Origin: Xylophilus rhododendri
GTDB taxonomy: Bacteria > Pseudomonadota > Gammaproteobacteria > Burkholderiales > Burkholderiaceae_C
Direction: 5' to 3'
Assembly (NCBI RefSeq): GCF_009906855.1
Contig: NZ_CP047650.1
Location: forward strand, 1,426,001 to 1,490,000
DNA: 64,000 nucleotides
The position numbers and the translations under genes were made by a program. Positions 19,040 to 26,951 of the stretch are shown one piece after another (position 1 is the first letter of the stretch; every line of letters starts with the position of its first letter). A model generated the notes under the pieces. The model worked only from the letters and a program-made list of their open reading frames with translations. It searched no databases and had not been told where the DNA came from.

Positions 19040-19414
19040 TCAGGCCGCGCCGTGCTTCTCGCAGTAGGCGAAGAACTCGTCTAGCTGGCTGGACTTGTCG
19101 AAGAAGGCATCGGCGCCCAGCTCCAGGCAGCGGCGTTTCATGTCCGGTGTGGCGTAGTTGGTGAGCACCACGATGCGCGAGCCCGGCTTGCGCTCCCGGC
19201 AGGCGCTGATGACACCGAGGCCGGAGCCCTCCTTGAGGAACAGGTCGACGATGGCGAGCTGCCACTGCGCGTCGTGGTGCTTGAGCCAGGCCAGGGCCTC
19301 GGCCTGGCCTTCGGCGAAGGCGACCACACTGACATCGCCGAGTTCGGCCAGCGTGGGGATGAGGTTGCTGCGGATCAGCGCGTTGTCTTCGACGAGGAAT
19401 GCGGGAACGGTCAT
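19040..19414 (-). CDS. Stand-alone receiver-domain response regulator
   Basis: A 124-residue protein consisting of a receiver domain only. The acidic pair (E9, D10), phosphorylation site Asp57 (AIVDLFL), the conserved Thr (VLTNY) and Lys (FFDKS) are present. With no output domain it would act by protein contact, as CheY- or Spo0F-like proteins do, or as a phosphate sink. No kinase is adjacent; the nearest kinase without a partner is the GAF kinase at 22450. Confidence 0.9.
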   Translation of the reverse strand: MTVPAFLVEDNALIRSNLIPTLAELGDVSVVAFAEGQAEALAWLKHHDAQWQLAIVDLFLKEGSGLGVISACRERKPGSRIVVLTNYATPDMKRRCLELGADAFFDKSSQLDEFFAYCEKHGAA

Positions 19415-19610
19415 GGTGATGTGGGTTTGACCATTACCTTAGGGCGAGCTGTCTCCGCGAAAACGGTACGGTTGCGCCCCGCTGTCGTAGGACAAGGCCT
19501 ATAACCCGCGCTCGGCCGACGCACCGGCCGCATCCGATACGGCAGGCGCCGCGTATTCATGGCAGCCGCGCACATTCTTGACGCGGCCCCATCCGCTCAG
19601 GAGTTCTCTC

Positions 19611-20168
19611 ATGCAAACCCGAATCAAAAGCCTCGCCTCCGTGACCCTCGCAGCTGTCCTGGCCGCCGGCACCGTATCGGTCCATGCCCAGGTGATGGTC
19701 GGCGGTGCAGCCATGTACCCGACCAAGGACATCATCGACAACGCGGTGAACTCCAAGGACCACACCACCCTGGTGGCCGCCGTCAAGGCCGCTGGCCTGG
19801 TCGAGACCCTCAAGGGCCCGGGCCCGTTCACTGTTTTCGCGCCCACCAACGCGGCCTTCGAGAAGCTGCCCGCGGGCACCGTCGACACCCTGCTCAAGCC
19901 CGAGAACAAGCCGATGCTGACCAGCATCCTCACTTACCACGTGGTGCCCGGCAAGATGGACGCGGCCACCCTGCTCAAGCAGATCCAGATGGGCAACGGC
20001 ATGGCTTCGCTGAAGACCGTCCAGGGCGGCACGCTGATCGCCAAGACGAGTGGCGGCAAGGTCATGCTCACCGACGAGAAGGGTGGCACCGCCACCGTCA
20101 CCATCGCCGATGTGATGCAGTCCAACGGCGTGATCCACGTCGTGGACACGGTGCTGCTGCCCAAGTGA
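19611..20168 (+). CDS. Fasciclin (FAS1)-domain secreted protein
   Basis: A 185-residue protein with a signal peptide (to about residue 26, VHA-QV) and one FAS1 domain. Diagnostic FAS1 motifs are present: FTVFAPTNAAFEKLPAGTV (H1 box) and the SNGVIHVVDTVLLPK end (H2 box), with the YH motif in ILTYHVVPG. Bacterial FAS1 proteins are periplasmic or surface adhesion-type proteins. CAGGAG eight bases before ATG 19611 supports the start. It ends in a shared inverted repeat with the convergent AraC gene. Confidence 0.92.
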   Translation: MQTRIKSLASVTLAAVLAAGTVSVHAQVMVGGAAMYPTKDIIDNAVNSKDHTTLVAAVKAAGLVETLKGPGPFTVFAPTNAAFEKLPAGTVDTLLKPENKPMLTSILTYHVVPGKMDAATLLKQIQMGNGMASLKTVQGGTLIAKTSGGKVMLTDEKGGTATVTIADVMQSNGVIHVVDTVLLPK

Positions 20169-20210
20169 TCGCGGCGGGCCGTGCGCCCGCTGCCTTCAGC
20201 CGCCGCGATC
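20167..20210. terminator. Inverted repeat across convergent stop codons
   Basis: GATCGCGGCGG (20167-20177) and CCGCCGCGATC (20200-20210) are perfect 11-bp arms around 22 bases. The arms cover the ends of both convergent genes, so the structure could end both transcripts. There is no T-tract. Confidence 0.5.
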
Positions 20211-21023
20211 GGCAGGCCCGGGCGGCGGTACCGCCGCACCGAAGAACTGGCTGGGCGTCTGGTCGAACTGCTTGCGGAACATGCTGGTGAAGGCGCTCGG
20301 GCTCTCGTAGCCCAGCGCCAGGGCCACGTCGATCACCTTCTCGCCGGTGGCCAGCAGCTCCAGCGCCCGCAGCAGCCGGGCCTGCTGGCGCCACTGGCCG
20401 AAGGTCATGCCGGTCTCCTTGAGGAACAGGCGCTGGATGGTCTTCACATCGACCGCCAGGTGGCGCGCCCAGTCGGCCATGGTGGAGGGATCGTCGAGCC
20501 GGCGCTGCAGCGGTTCGCAGATGCGCAGCAGGCGCGGGTTTGTGGGCATCTGCAGGTGCAGCGGCAACACCGGCAGGGCGCGCAGCTCGTCCAGGATCAG
20601 GCGCATCACCCGGCCGTCGCGGGTGGCGGGCGCATAGGGCTGGGGCACGTCCATGGCGGCGCGGATCAGTTCGCGCAGCAGCGAGGAGATGCCCACGGCC
20701 TGGGTCTGGTCCAGCAGCCGGGGCGCGGCGCGCGGCGCCACCAGCAGGCTGCGCATGTGCACCTCGCCGATGCAGCGGATCTCGTGGGTGGTGCCGGCCA
20801 GCATCCAGATGGCGCGGGTCGGCGGCACCACCCAGCGGCCGGCGTCGGCCTGCACCACCATCACGCCGCGCACCGCATAGATCAGCTGGTGCTTGGCATG
20901 CGCATGCGGCTCGATGAACCAGCCGGCGGGATAGTCGGTGGCGCGGCAGCTGATGGGCGCGCGCTGCGCGTCGATCTCCTGCAATGCCTGGTTGAGGGCC
21001 TTGGGGGCGCGGTCGGCCGTCAT
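20196..21023 (-). CDS. AraC-family regulator
   Basis: A 275-residue regulator with an N-terminal cupin-like sensing domain (WFIEPHAHAKHQLIYAVRGVMVV, including three His that may form a small-molecule site) and a C-terminal double HTH (about residues 165-260) with the signature DVALALGYESPSAFTSMFRKQFDQTPSQF. It is divergent from the Fsr-type pump and likely controls it (inference). ATG 21023 is chosen because the upstream in-frame extension is low-complexity and crosses the promoter region. Confidence 0.9.
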   Translation of the reverse strand: MTADRAPKALNQALQEIDAQRAPISCRATDYPAGWFIEPHAHAKHQLIYAVRGVMVVQADAGRWVVPPTRAIWMLAGTTHEIRCIGEVHMRSLLVAPRAAPRLLDQTQAVGISSLLRELIRAAMDVPQPYAPATRDGRVMRLILDELRALPVLPLHLQMPTNPRLLRICEPLQRRLDDPSTMADWARHLAVDVKTIQRLFLKETGMTFGQWRQQARLLRALELLATGEKVIDVALALGYESPSAFTSMFRKQFDQTPSQFFGAAVPPPGPADRGG

Positions 21024-21174
21024 GTCGTTTTTGCGATATTGGCTGGTGGATTGGCGCGAGACAGGCGCGCGGTCGCTTTCGATAATTCTGGCACGCCGGG
21101 CCCATGCACCGGCGCGGGCGGCCCGCGTCTTCCTGTCGCGGGCCGCTCCCATTCCAAGACGAAAGCCATCCGAC

Positions 21175-22398
21175 ATGACGACTCCCGCCGCTACCCTCGG
21201 CACGGGCGGTGCCGCCACCGCCGCGCCGTCCCGGGCCAGACCCGCCTACGGCATCCTGGCCGCGATCAGCAGCTCGCACCTGGTCAACGACATGATGCAG
21301 TCGCTGATCCTGGCGATGTATCCCATCCTGAAGGGCGAGTTCTCGCTGAGCTTCGGCCAGATCGGCCTGATCACCCTCACCTACCAGCTGACCGCCTCGC
21401 TGCTGCAGCCCCTGGTGGGCCTGTTCACCGACCGCAAGCCGCAGCCCTATTCGCTGCCCTTTGGCATGACCTCCACGCTGATCGGCCTGCTGCTGCTGGC
21501 CTTCGCGCCCAGCTTCGGCGTGGTGCTGCTGGCGGCGGCCTTCGTGGGCATAGGCTCCTCGGTCTTCCATCCGGAATCCTCGCGCATCGCCCGCCTGGCC
21601 TCGGGTGGCCAGCACGGCTTCGCGCAGTCGGTGTTCCAGGTGGGCGGCAATACCGGCACCGCCATCGGGCCGCTGCTGGCCGCAGCCGTCATCGTGCCCT
21701 ACGGCCAGCGCAGCGTGGCCTGGTTCGGCCTGGCCGCCCTGCTGGGCATTGCGCTGCTGCTGCAGGTGAGCCGCTGGTATGCCGCGCACCATGTCGCCAA
21801 CGCGGGCCGCAAGAAGCCTGCCGCCGTCGCGCCCTATCCACGCAAGGTGGTGCTGGGCGCGATCGGGGTGCTGCTGGTGCTGATCTTTTCCAAGTATTTC
21901 TACATGGCCGGCATCAGCAGCTTCTACACCTTCTACCTGATCGACCGCTTCGGCCTGTCGGTGCCGGATGCGCAGCTGCACCTCTTCTACTTCCTGTTCG
22001 CCTCGGCCGTGGGCACCGTGATGGGCGGCCCGGTGGGCGACCGCATCGGCCGCAAGCCGGTGATCTGGGTCTCCATCCTGGGCGTGGCGCCCTTCGCCCT
22101 GCTGCTGCCGCATGCCAACCTGTTCTGGACCACGGCGCTGACCATCCTCATCGGCCTGGTGCTGTCCTCGGCCTTCTCGGCCATCCTGGTCTATGCGCAG
22201 GAGCTGATGCCGGGCAAGGTGGGCATGGTCTCGGGCCTGTTCTTCGGCTTCGCCTTCGGCATGGGCGGCCTGGGCGCGGCGGTGCTGGGCCTGTTCGCCG
22301 ACCGCACCAGCATCGGCTTCGTCTACCAGGCGATCGCCTACCTGCCGCTGCTGGGCATCGTGGCGGTGCTGCTGCCAAAGGGCATGCGCCGCGCTTGA
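21175..22398 (+). CDS. fsr: MFS efflux pump, fosmidomycin-resistance (Fsr) type
   Basis: A 407-residue major facilitator with about 12 helices; E. coli Fsr is 406. The opening AYGILAAISSSHLVNDMMQSL with ILAMYPILK, the loop DRKPQPYSLPFGM between helices 2 and 3, and VFHPESSRIARLASGGQHG are hallmark Fsr segments. Fsr exports fosmidomycin and related compounds by proton exchange in the inner membrane. It is divergent from an AraC regulator, which may control it. Confidence 0.9.
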   Translation: MTTPAATLGTGGAATAAPSRARPAYGILAAISSSHLVNDMMQSLILAMYPILKGEFSLSFGQIGLITLTYQLTASLLQPLVGLFTDRKPQPYSLPFGMTSTLIGLLLLAFAPSFGVVLLAAAFVGIGSSVFHPESSRIARLASGGQHGFAQSVFQVGGNTGTAIGPLLAAAVIVPYGQRSVAWFGLAALLGIALLLQVSRWYAAHHVANAGRKKPAAVAPYPRKVVLGAIGVLLVLIFSKYFYMAGISSFYTFYLIDRFGLSVPDAQLHLFYFLFASAVGTVMGGPVGDRIGRKPVIWVSILGVAPFALLLPHANLFWTTALTILIGLVLSSAFSAILVYAQELMPGKVGMVSGLFFGFAFGMGGLGAAVLGLFADRTSIGFVYQAIAYLPLLGIVAVLLPKGMRRA

Positions 22399-22421
22399 AG
22401 CCCTGGGTGAGGCAAAATTCC

Positions 22422-22442
22422 GTACTTACACAAGTACACAAG
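22422..22442. promoter_or_regulatory. Palindrome plus repeat before GAF kinase
   Basis: GTACTT (22422-22427), ACAC, AAGTAC (22432-22437) is a perfect inverted repeat ending 12 bp before the kinase ATG. TACACAAG occurs twice in tandem (22427-22434 and 22435-22442). The core ACTT-N4-AAGT followed by ACACAAG is also found in the hicA promoter at 24327, suggesting one regulator for both. Confidence 0.55.
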
Positions 22443-22449
22443 GGCGGGC

Positions 22450-23652
22450 ATGGAATTGACGGATGACCCGGCGGAGATCGCCCGGGATGTCGCTGCGGTC
22501 GGCCGCATCGGTGCGGTGCCGACGCTGCTGAAGATCATCTGCCAGAACACGGGCATGCGTTTCGCGGCCGTGGCCCGGGTCACCGCCGGCACCTGGACCG
22601 CCTGCGCGGTGCAGGACGACATCGCCTTCGGCCTGAAGCCCGGCGGCCAGCTCGAAGTCAACTCCACCCTGTGCGTGGAGGCGCGGGCGGCCGGCACGCC
22701 GATCGCCTTCGACCACGCCAGCACCGACCCGCTCTTCGCCACCCACCACACGCCGCGCATCTACAACATCGAGAGTTATGTCTCGGTGCCCATCGTGCTG
22801 CCCGACGGCACCTATTTCGGCAATCTGTGCGCCATCGATCCGGCGCCCAACGAGGTGTCCAAGGCGCAGACGCTCTCCATGTTCACGCTTTTCGCCGAGG
22901 TGATCGCGATGCAGCTGCAGCTGGAGGACAGCCACCAGGCCTCGCAGGCCGCGCTGGCCACCGAACGCAGCACGGCGCAGCTGCGCGAGCAGTTCATCGC
23001 GGTGCTGGGCCACGATCTGCGCAACCCGGTGTCGGCGGTGGCCGGTGCCGGCGAGCTGCTGGCGCGGCGCCACGACGCGCCCGATCTGATGCGCCTGGGC
23101 GATCGCCTCAAGCGCACCGCCCGCCGCATGGCCGGGCTGATCGACGATGTGCTCGACCTGGCGCGCACCCGGCTGGGCGACGGCATCGGGCTGGAGGCCG
23201 AGCGCATCGAGGACCTGGGCGCCGCCTGGACGGACGTGGTGGGCGAGCTGGTGCAGGCGCATCCCGACCGCGACATCCGCCAGAAGCTAATGGACATCTA
23301 CGCGCCGGTGCGCGCCGACCGCGGACGGCTGCAGCAGCTGCTGTCCAACCTGCTGGGCAATGCCCTGGCCCATGGGGCGGCGGATGAGCCGATCACCGTG
23401 TCGGCCCATACCGAGGGCTCCGACGTGGTGCTGTGGGTGGCCAACGGCGGGCCTGCGATTCCCGCTTCGGAGCTGGACAAGATCTTTCAGCCCTATTGGC
23501 GGCCGGCGCACAGCAAGCCCGGCGGCGGGCTGGGGCTGGGGCTGTACATCTGCGCGGAGATCGTGCGGGCGCATGGCGGGGTGATCCGGGCGCGCTCCTC
23601 GGCCGAAGAGGGCACGGTGTTCGAGGTGCGGCTGCCCATCGTTGCCGGCTGA
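22450..23652 (+). CDS. GAF-domain sensor histidine kinase
   Basis: A 400-residue soluble kinase. Residues about 20-165 form a GAF domain (EVNSTLCVEARAAGTPIAFD, then VSVPIVLPDGTYFGNLCAID), which senses small molecules, light or redox in related proteins. HisKA follows with phospho-accepting His188 (VLGHDLRNPVSA), and HATPase_c with the N box NLLGNALAHG and the G box GGGLGLGLYI. No membrane helix is visible, so it should be cytoplasmic. It has no adjacent response regulator. The promoter carries the palindrome at 22422. Confidence 0.92.
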   Translation: MELTDDPAEIARDVAAVGRIGAVPTLLKIICQNTGMRFAAVARVTAGTWTACAVQDDIAFGLKPGGQLEVNSTLCVEARAAGTPIAFDHASTDPLFATHHTPRIYNIESYVSVPIVLPDGTYFGNLCAIDPAPNEVSKAQTLSMFTLFAEVIAMQLQLEDSHQASQAALATERSTAQLREQFIAVLGHDLRNPVSAVAGAGELLARRHDAPDLMRLGDRLKRTARRMAGLIDDVLDLARTRLGDGIGLEAERIEDLGAAWTDVVGELVQAHPDRDIRQKLMDIYAPVRADRGRLQQLLSNLLGNALAHGAADEPITVSAHTEGSDVVLWVANGGPAIPASELDKIFQPYWRPAHSKPGGGLGLGLYICAEIVRAHGGVIRARSSAEEGTVFEVRLPIVAG

Positions 23653-23660
23653 GGCCGGCA
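23643..23660 (+). terminator. Hairpin at end of GAF kinase
   Basis: TGCCGGC (23643-23649), loop TGAG, GCCGGCA (23654-23660) forms a 7-bp stem that includes the kinase stop codon. No T-tract follows, so terminator function is uncertain. Confidence 0.4.
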
Positions 23661-23716
23661 GACTCCAGGATCTTGCGACAAGCCCGAGTCGGGGTTTCAG
23701 GGTGGGATGCCGGCCC

Positions 23717-24106
23717 TCAGGCGTGAGCCAGTTTTTCGCGGGAGGCGACGGCGAGAAACGCCGAGCGGCTCATCTGGTGCGCGTTGGCGAATTGGTCGAT
23801 TTCATGGACCAGCTGCTCGGACATGCTGACGTTGATGCGGATGGCCTTCGGATTGATCCTGCTCAGGTCGATCTCCACCAGCATCCAGTAGCCGCCTTCG
23901 AAGCGCTCATCGCCGACCCAACGCTCCGGCGCAGTCGCCTTCGGGATGGCAAAGGTTTCGCCCTCGAAATGCGCCTGCACCGCGTCCTGTGCGGCCTGGG
24001 GCAGATCCTGCAGGCTGTCGGCTGCGGCAAAGCAGCCTTCGAAGTCGGGGAAGGTCAGCCCGTAAGAGCTGTCTTCATCCTTGTGTACGTAGGCAGGGAA
24101 AAACAT
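23717..24106 (-). CDS. hicB: HicB antitoxin
   Basis: A 129-residue HicB-type antitoxin. The N-terminal part (MFFPAYVHKDEDSSYGLTFPDFEGCFAAADSL) is the partially degraded RNase H-like fold of HicB that covers HicA. The C-terminal part (NVSMSEQLVHEIDQFANAH, then MSRSAFLAVASREKL) looks like a ribbon-helix-helix DNA-binding domain, so it should also repress the promoter. AAGGAG six bases before ATG 24106 fixes the start over one seven codons upstream. It follows hicA by two bases. Confidence 0.9.
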   Translation of the reverse strand: MFFPAYVHKDEDSSYGLTFPDFEGCFAAADSLQDLPQAAQDAVQAHFEGETFAIPKATAPERWVGDERFEGGYWMLVEIDLSRINPKAIRINVSMSEQLVHEIDQFANAHQMSRSAFLAVASREKLAHA

Positions 24107-24108
24107 CT

Positions 24109-24300
24109 TCACTCCTTCCATTGCCATCCGGCTTGTCGGTAGATGCTGCGGACGGTGCCGATGGGCAGGTCCTTTTTAGGGTGGGGGACAACAACATGGT
24201 TCATGCGGCCCGGCAGCTTGAACTTGGTGTGGCTTCCGACGACCGCCACCTTGACCCAGCCTTCGGCCAATAAGCGCCTGACGATTTGCTTGCTGTCCAC
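24109..24300 (-). CDS. hicA: HicA toxin, mRNA interferase
   Basis: A 63-residue HicA toxin read from a GTG start at 24300, giving VDSKQIVRRLLAEGW, which aligns with the usual HicA start (MxSKxLIRLLExxGW). The catalytic His24 sits in GSHTKFKLPG. HicA cleaves mRNA when HicB is degraded. An in-frame ATG 36 bases upstream (24336) would add residues unlike the family and would overlap the operator repeats, so GTG is preferred. Toxin-first order is normal for hicAB. Confidence 0.88.
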   Translation of the reverse strand: MDSKQIVRRLLAEGWVKVAVVGSHTKFKLPGRMNHVVVPHPKKDLPIGTVRSIYRQAGWQWKE

Positions 24301-24348
24301 TTGCGCAACCCTACACAAGAGCAATGACTTGCGCAAGTCTACACAAGA
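24299..24348. promoter_or_regulatory. Direct repeats and palindrome in hicAB promoter
   Basis: Two 22-bp units, ACTTGCGCAA-NN-CTACACAAGA, start at 24299 and 24327 (28 bp apart) and differ only at the two central bases. The upstream unit lies in a perfect 14-bp palindrome, GACTTGCGCAAGTC (24326-24339). The array reaches the hicA start codon, so binding would block the promoter. HicB is the expected binder (known autoregulation in the family). Confidence 0.75.
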
Positions 24349-24369
24349 TGTCCGTTCCGGCTCACCCGC

Positions 24370-24786
24370 CTAAGCCGGCTCCGGCCTGCGCCACAGCCAC
24401 ACGAGCACGATCGCCATGCTGCCGATGGCGATGCACGCGCCCCAGCGGCGGTGCGCGGTCAGCAGGATCACGGCCGCGCACACCGACATGGTCGCCGTGG
24501 CGCTCCACTTGGCCCGCCGGCTCACGAAACCGCCGCGCTGCCAGTTCACCAGCATCGGCCCGAACACCCGATTGCGCCGAAGCCAGGCATGCAGCCGCGG
24601 CGAGCTGCGCGCCGCCGCCCAGGCCGACAGCAGGATGAACACCGTCGTCGGCATGCCCGGCACCACCGCGCCGATCAGGCCCAGCACCAGGCAGAGCACC
24701 GAGAAAGCCAGCATCAGCCAGCGTGCCACCCAGGGCAGCGGCGGGCGCGGGACAGGTTGGGACGGGGAATCTGGCTCGGTCGGCAT
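24370..24786 (-). CDS. YbaN (DUF454) membrane protein
   Basis: A 138-residue inner-membrane protein of the DUF454/YbaN family: the segment LGLIGAVVPGMPTTVFILLSAWAAARSSPRLHAWL is the family signature, with helices at about 21-40, 42-60 and 95-130, and the conserved FGPMLVNWQRGGFVSRRAKW loop. The function is unknown. The start MPTEPDSP at 24786 is chosen because the 15 upstream residues look non-family. It is divergent from the FtsH-like gene. Confidence 0.88.
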   Translation of the reverse strand: MPTEPDSPSQPVPRPPLPWVARWLMLAFSVLCLVLGLIGAVVPGMPTTVFILLSAWAAARSSPRLHAWLRRNRVFGPMLVNWQRGGFVSRRAKWSATATMSVCAAVILLTAHRRWGACIAIGSMAIVLVWLWRRPEPA

Positions 24787-24877
24787 GGACCGGCGATCTT
24801 CACACATGCACGAAGCCATGGCCGTTCGCACGAAAGCCCCAGCCGACTTGGGTCAATGCTTATTTTTCAGGCAGAAG

Positions 24878-24893
24878 GTAGGATATTTCCTAC
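24878..24893. promoter_or_regulatory. Operator-like palindrome before FtsH-like gene
   Basis: GTAGGA (24878-24883), TATT, TCCTAC (24888-24893) is a perfect 6-bp inverted repeat in an AT-rich patch. TACAAT at 24891-24896 overlaps it and could be a -10 box, 47 bp before the ATG. A repressor bound here would cover the promoter. The binder is unknown. Confidence 0.5.
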
Positions 24894-24942
24894 AATTCGC
24901 GGATTCCCTCCCTCTCCCGCGTGCCACCCGCCGCCGGCCTCC

Positions 24943-26814
24943 ATGAAGCAGACTCTCTTGCGTTTTCTCAAGACCCGGCGTGCCCTGGCGGCCCTGGCGG
25001 TGCTCCTCGTCGCGGTGTGCGTGGGCGGCTGGATGGCCTGGCCGGCCGCGGCACCTGCCGATGCCGGCCTGCTGCCCGCCGGCGCCGTCGGCCGCGAGAT
25101 GGCGCAGGACGCCACCCCCTGGCAGGAACAACAGCGCGACGGTTCCGCCCTGCTCGCCGACCTCAAGGCCGGTCAGGTGCAGGCGGTGGGCATCACGCCG
25201 AACGCGCTGCTCATCAGCAACAAATCGGGCGAACGCTATTTCGTGCTGGACGGCCGCGGTGCCTTCGCCGGCTTGGTGATCGCCCAGGCGCAGGCCGCCA
25301 ACGCATCGCCCTTCGAACTCTCCATGCTGCCCCGGCTCAAGGTGGGCGTGGACGGCGCGGCCAAATGGGACCGCGCCTTCGAGATCATCCGCGTGCTGCT
25401 GAGCCTGCTGCTGCCGGTGGCTCTGATCGGCGCGGTGCTCTTCGTGATGCGCCAGGACGTGTTCTCCATGGCCAAGCTGGTGCAGCGCCCGCGCGACATC
25501 CGCTTCGCCGACGTGATCGGCGCGGGCGAGGCCAAGGCCGCCCTGTCCGACGTGGTGCAGTTCCTGCAGCAGCCCGAGCGTTTCGCCGCTCTTGGCGCCC
25601 ACGCACCGCGCGGCGTGCTGATGCTGGGCGGCCCGGGCGTCGGCAAGACCCTGCTGGCCAAGGCCCTGGCGGGCGAGGCCGGGGTGAACTTCATCGCCAC
25701 CAACGGCAGCGAGTTCACCTCCAAGTTCTTCGGCGTGGGCGTGGCCAAGGTCAAGCAGCTCTTCGCCACGGCACGCAAGAACGCGCCCTGCATCCTGTTC
25801 ATCGACGAGATCGACGGCCTCTCCAAGCGCAGCCAGGGCAACGGCGCGGCCGAGTCCGAGGGCAACCGCATCATCAACCAGGTGCTGGTGGAGATGGACG
25901 GCTTCTCCGACAACGCCGGCGTGATCGTCATCGGCGCCACCAACCTGGCCGAGAACCTCGACGAAGCCCTGCTGCGCGAAGGCCGCTTCGACCGCCGGGT
26001 GCATGTGAAGCTGCCGGATGTGCGCGACCGCGCCGACATCCTGCGGCTCTACACGAAGAAGCTGCCTTCCGTGCCCGCCATGGATTTCGACCAGCTTGCC
26101 CGCATGACCACCGGCCTGGCGCCGGCCGCGCTGGCCTACATCGTCAACCACGCCGCCCTGGTGGCCGCCCGCGAGGATGCGGGCGAGGTCACCATGGCCC
26201 ACTTCATGGAATCGGTGGAGACCGCCCGCATCGGCGAACGCAACGGCGCGCAGCGCGCCCTGTCGCGGCAGGAGCTGGAACGGGTGGCGGTGCACGAGGC
26301 CGGCCATGCCATCGTGGCCTGCGCCCTGCGCGCGGGCAAGGTCGAGAAGGTCACCATCCTGCCGCGCGGCGGCGCCCTGGGCGTCACCCTGGTCACGCAG
26401 GAAGAGGACAAGGCGCTCTACCCCAAGAGCTTCATCGAGGCGCGCATCCAGATGCTGCTGGCCGGCCGCGGCGCCGAGCTGCTGCTGCTGGGCGAGGCCT
26501 CCAGCGGCGCGGCGCAGGACCTGCAGGAATGCTCGCGCCTGGCGCTGGACATGGTGGCCAAATACGGCCTGTCGCCCACCGCCGGCCTGTTCAGCCTGGC
26601 CGCCGTGCCGGCCCAGCATGCAGGCAGCCTGATGGGCGATGCGGTCAAGGAAGCCAACAACCTGCTGCAGGACCAGGAAGCCCGCTGCGCCGAACTGCTG
26701 CAGCTGCACCTGCATGCCCTCAAGGCGCTGACGGCCGAACTGCTGGAGCAGGAAACGGTCGACGGCGCCCGCGTCGAAGAGCTGGTGCACCCCGCGCTGC
26801 GCCGCGCCGCCTGA
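24943..26814 (+). CDS. FtsH-like AAA+ membrane metalloprotease (paralogue)
   Basis: A 623-residue FtsH-family protein: helix 1 (14-33), a periplasmic domain, helix 2 (about 148-168), AAA+ ATPase and M41 protease domains. Walker A is GGPGVGKT (229-236), where housekeeping FtsH has GPPGTGKT. The pore loop is KFFGVG rather than MFVGVG. Walker B (LFIDEID) and the second region of homology (EGRFDRR) are intact. Zinc ligands HEAGH (His451, His455) and Asp526 (SSGAAQD) are present, so it should be active. The altered ATPase motifs and the isolated position (no rrmJ/folP neighbours) suggest an accessory copy rather than the essential FtsH. Confidence 0.92.
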   Translation: MKQTLLRFLKTRRALAALAVLLVAVCVGGWMAWPAAAPADAGLLPAGAVGREMAQDATPWQEQQRDGSALLADLKAGQVQAVGITPNALLISNKSGERYFVLDGRGAFAGLVIAQAQAANASPFELSMLPRLKVGVDGAAKWDRAFEIIRVLLSLLLPVALIGAVLFVMRQDVFSMAKLVQRPRDIRFADVIGAGEAKAALSDVVQFLQQPERFAALGAHAPRGVLMLGGPGVGKTLLAKALAGEAGVNFIATNGSEFTSKFFGVGVAKVKQLFATARKNAPCILFIDEIDGLSKRSQGNGAAESEGNRIINQVLVEMDGFSDNAGVIVIGATNLAENLDEALLREGRFDRRVHVKLPDVRDRADILRLYTKKLPSVPAMDFDQLARMTTGLAPAALAYIVNHAALVAAREDAGEVTMAHFMESVETARIGERNGAQRALSRQELERVAVHEAGHAIVACALRAGKVEKVTILPRGGALGVTLVTQEEDKALYPKSFIEARIQMLLAGRGAELLLLGEASSGAAQDLQECSRLALDMVAKYGLSPTAGLFSLAAVPAQHAGSLMGDAVKEANNLLQDQEARCAELLQLHLHALKALTAELLEQETVDGARVEELVHPALRRAA

Positions 26815-26903
26815 GCCTGGTTTTGTAGGACGGCATCCCGCCTTGGATTTTTTCGACAGGCGGGTGCATCCAGATCGCCGTCTCCCCGGTAGTGCTGAAC
26901 GGA

Positions 26904-26921
26904 AGCCTGGAAAAACAGGCT
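26904..26921 (+). promoter_or_regulatory. Leader hairpin before DUF3455 gene
   Basis: AGCCTG (26904-26909), GAAAAA, CAGGCT (26916-26921) forms a 6-bp stem with an A-rich loop, 31 bp upstream of the ATG at 26952. It could be the tail terminator of the FtsH-like gene or a leader element; on the minus strand the loop reads as a T-run. Confidence 0.35.
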
Positions 26922-26951
26922 CCGATTCATCAATCTTCCGTGGAGATATTC

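Noticed and set aside
24301..24336. ATG at 24336 as the hicA start
   Set aside because: The added residues are unlike HicA and are encoded by the operator repeats; GTG 24300 matches the family start.
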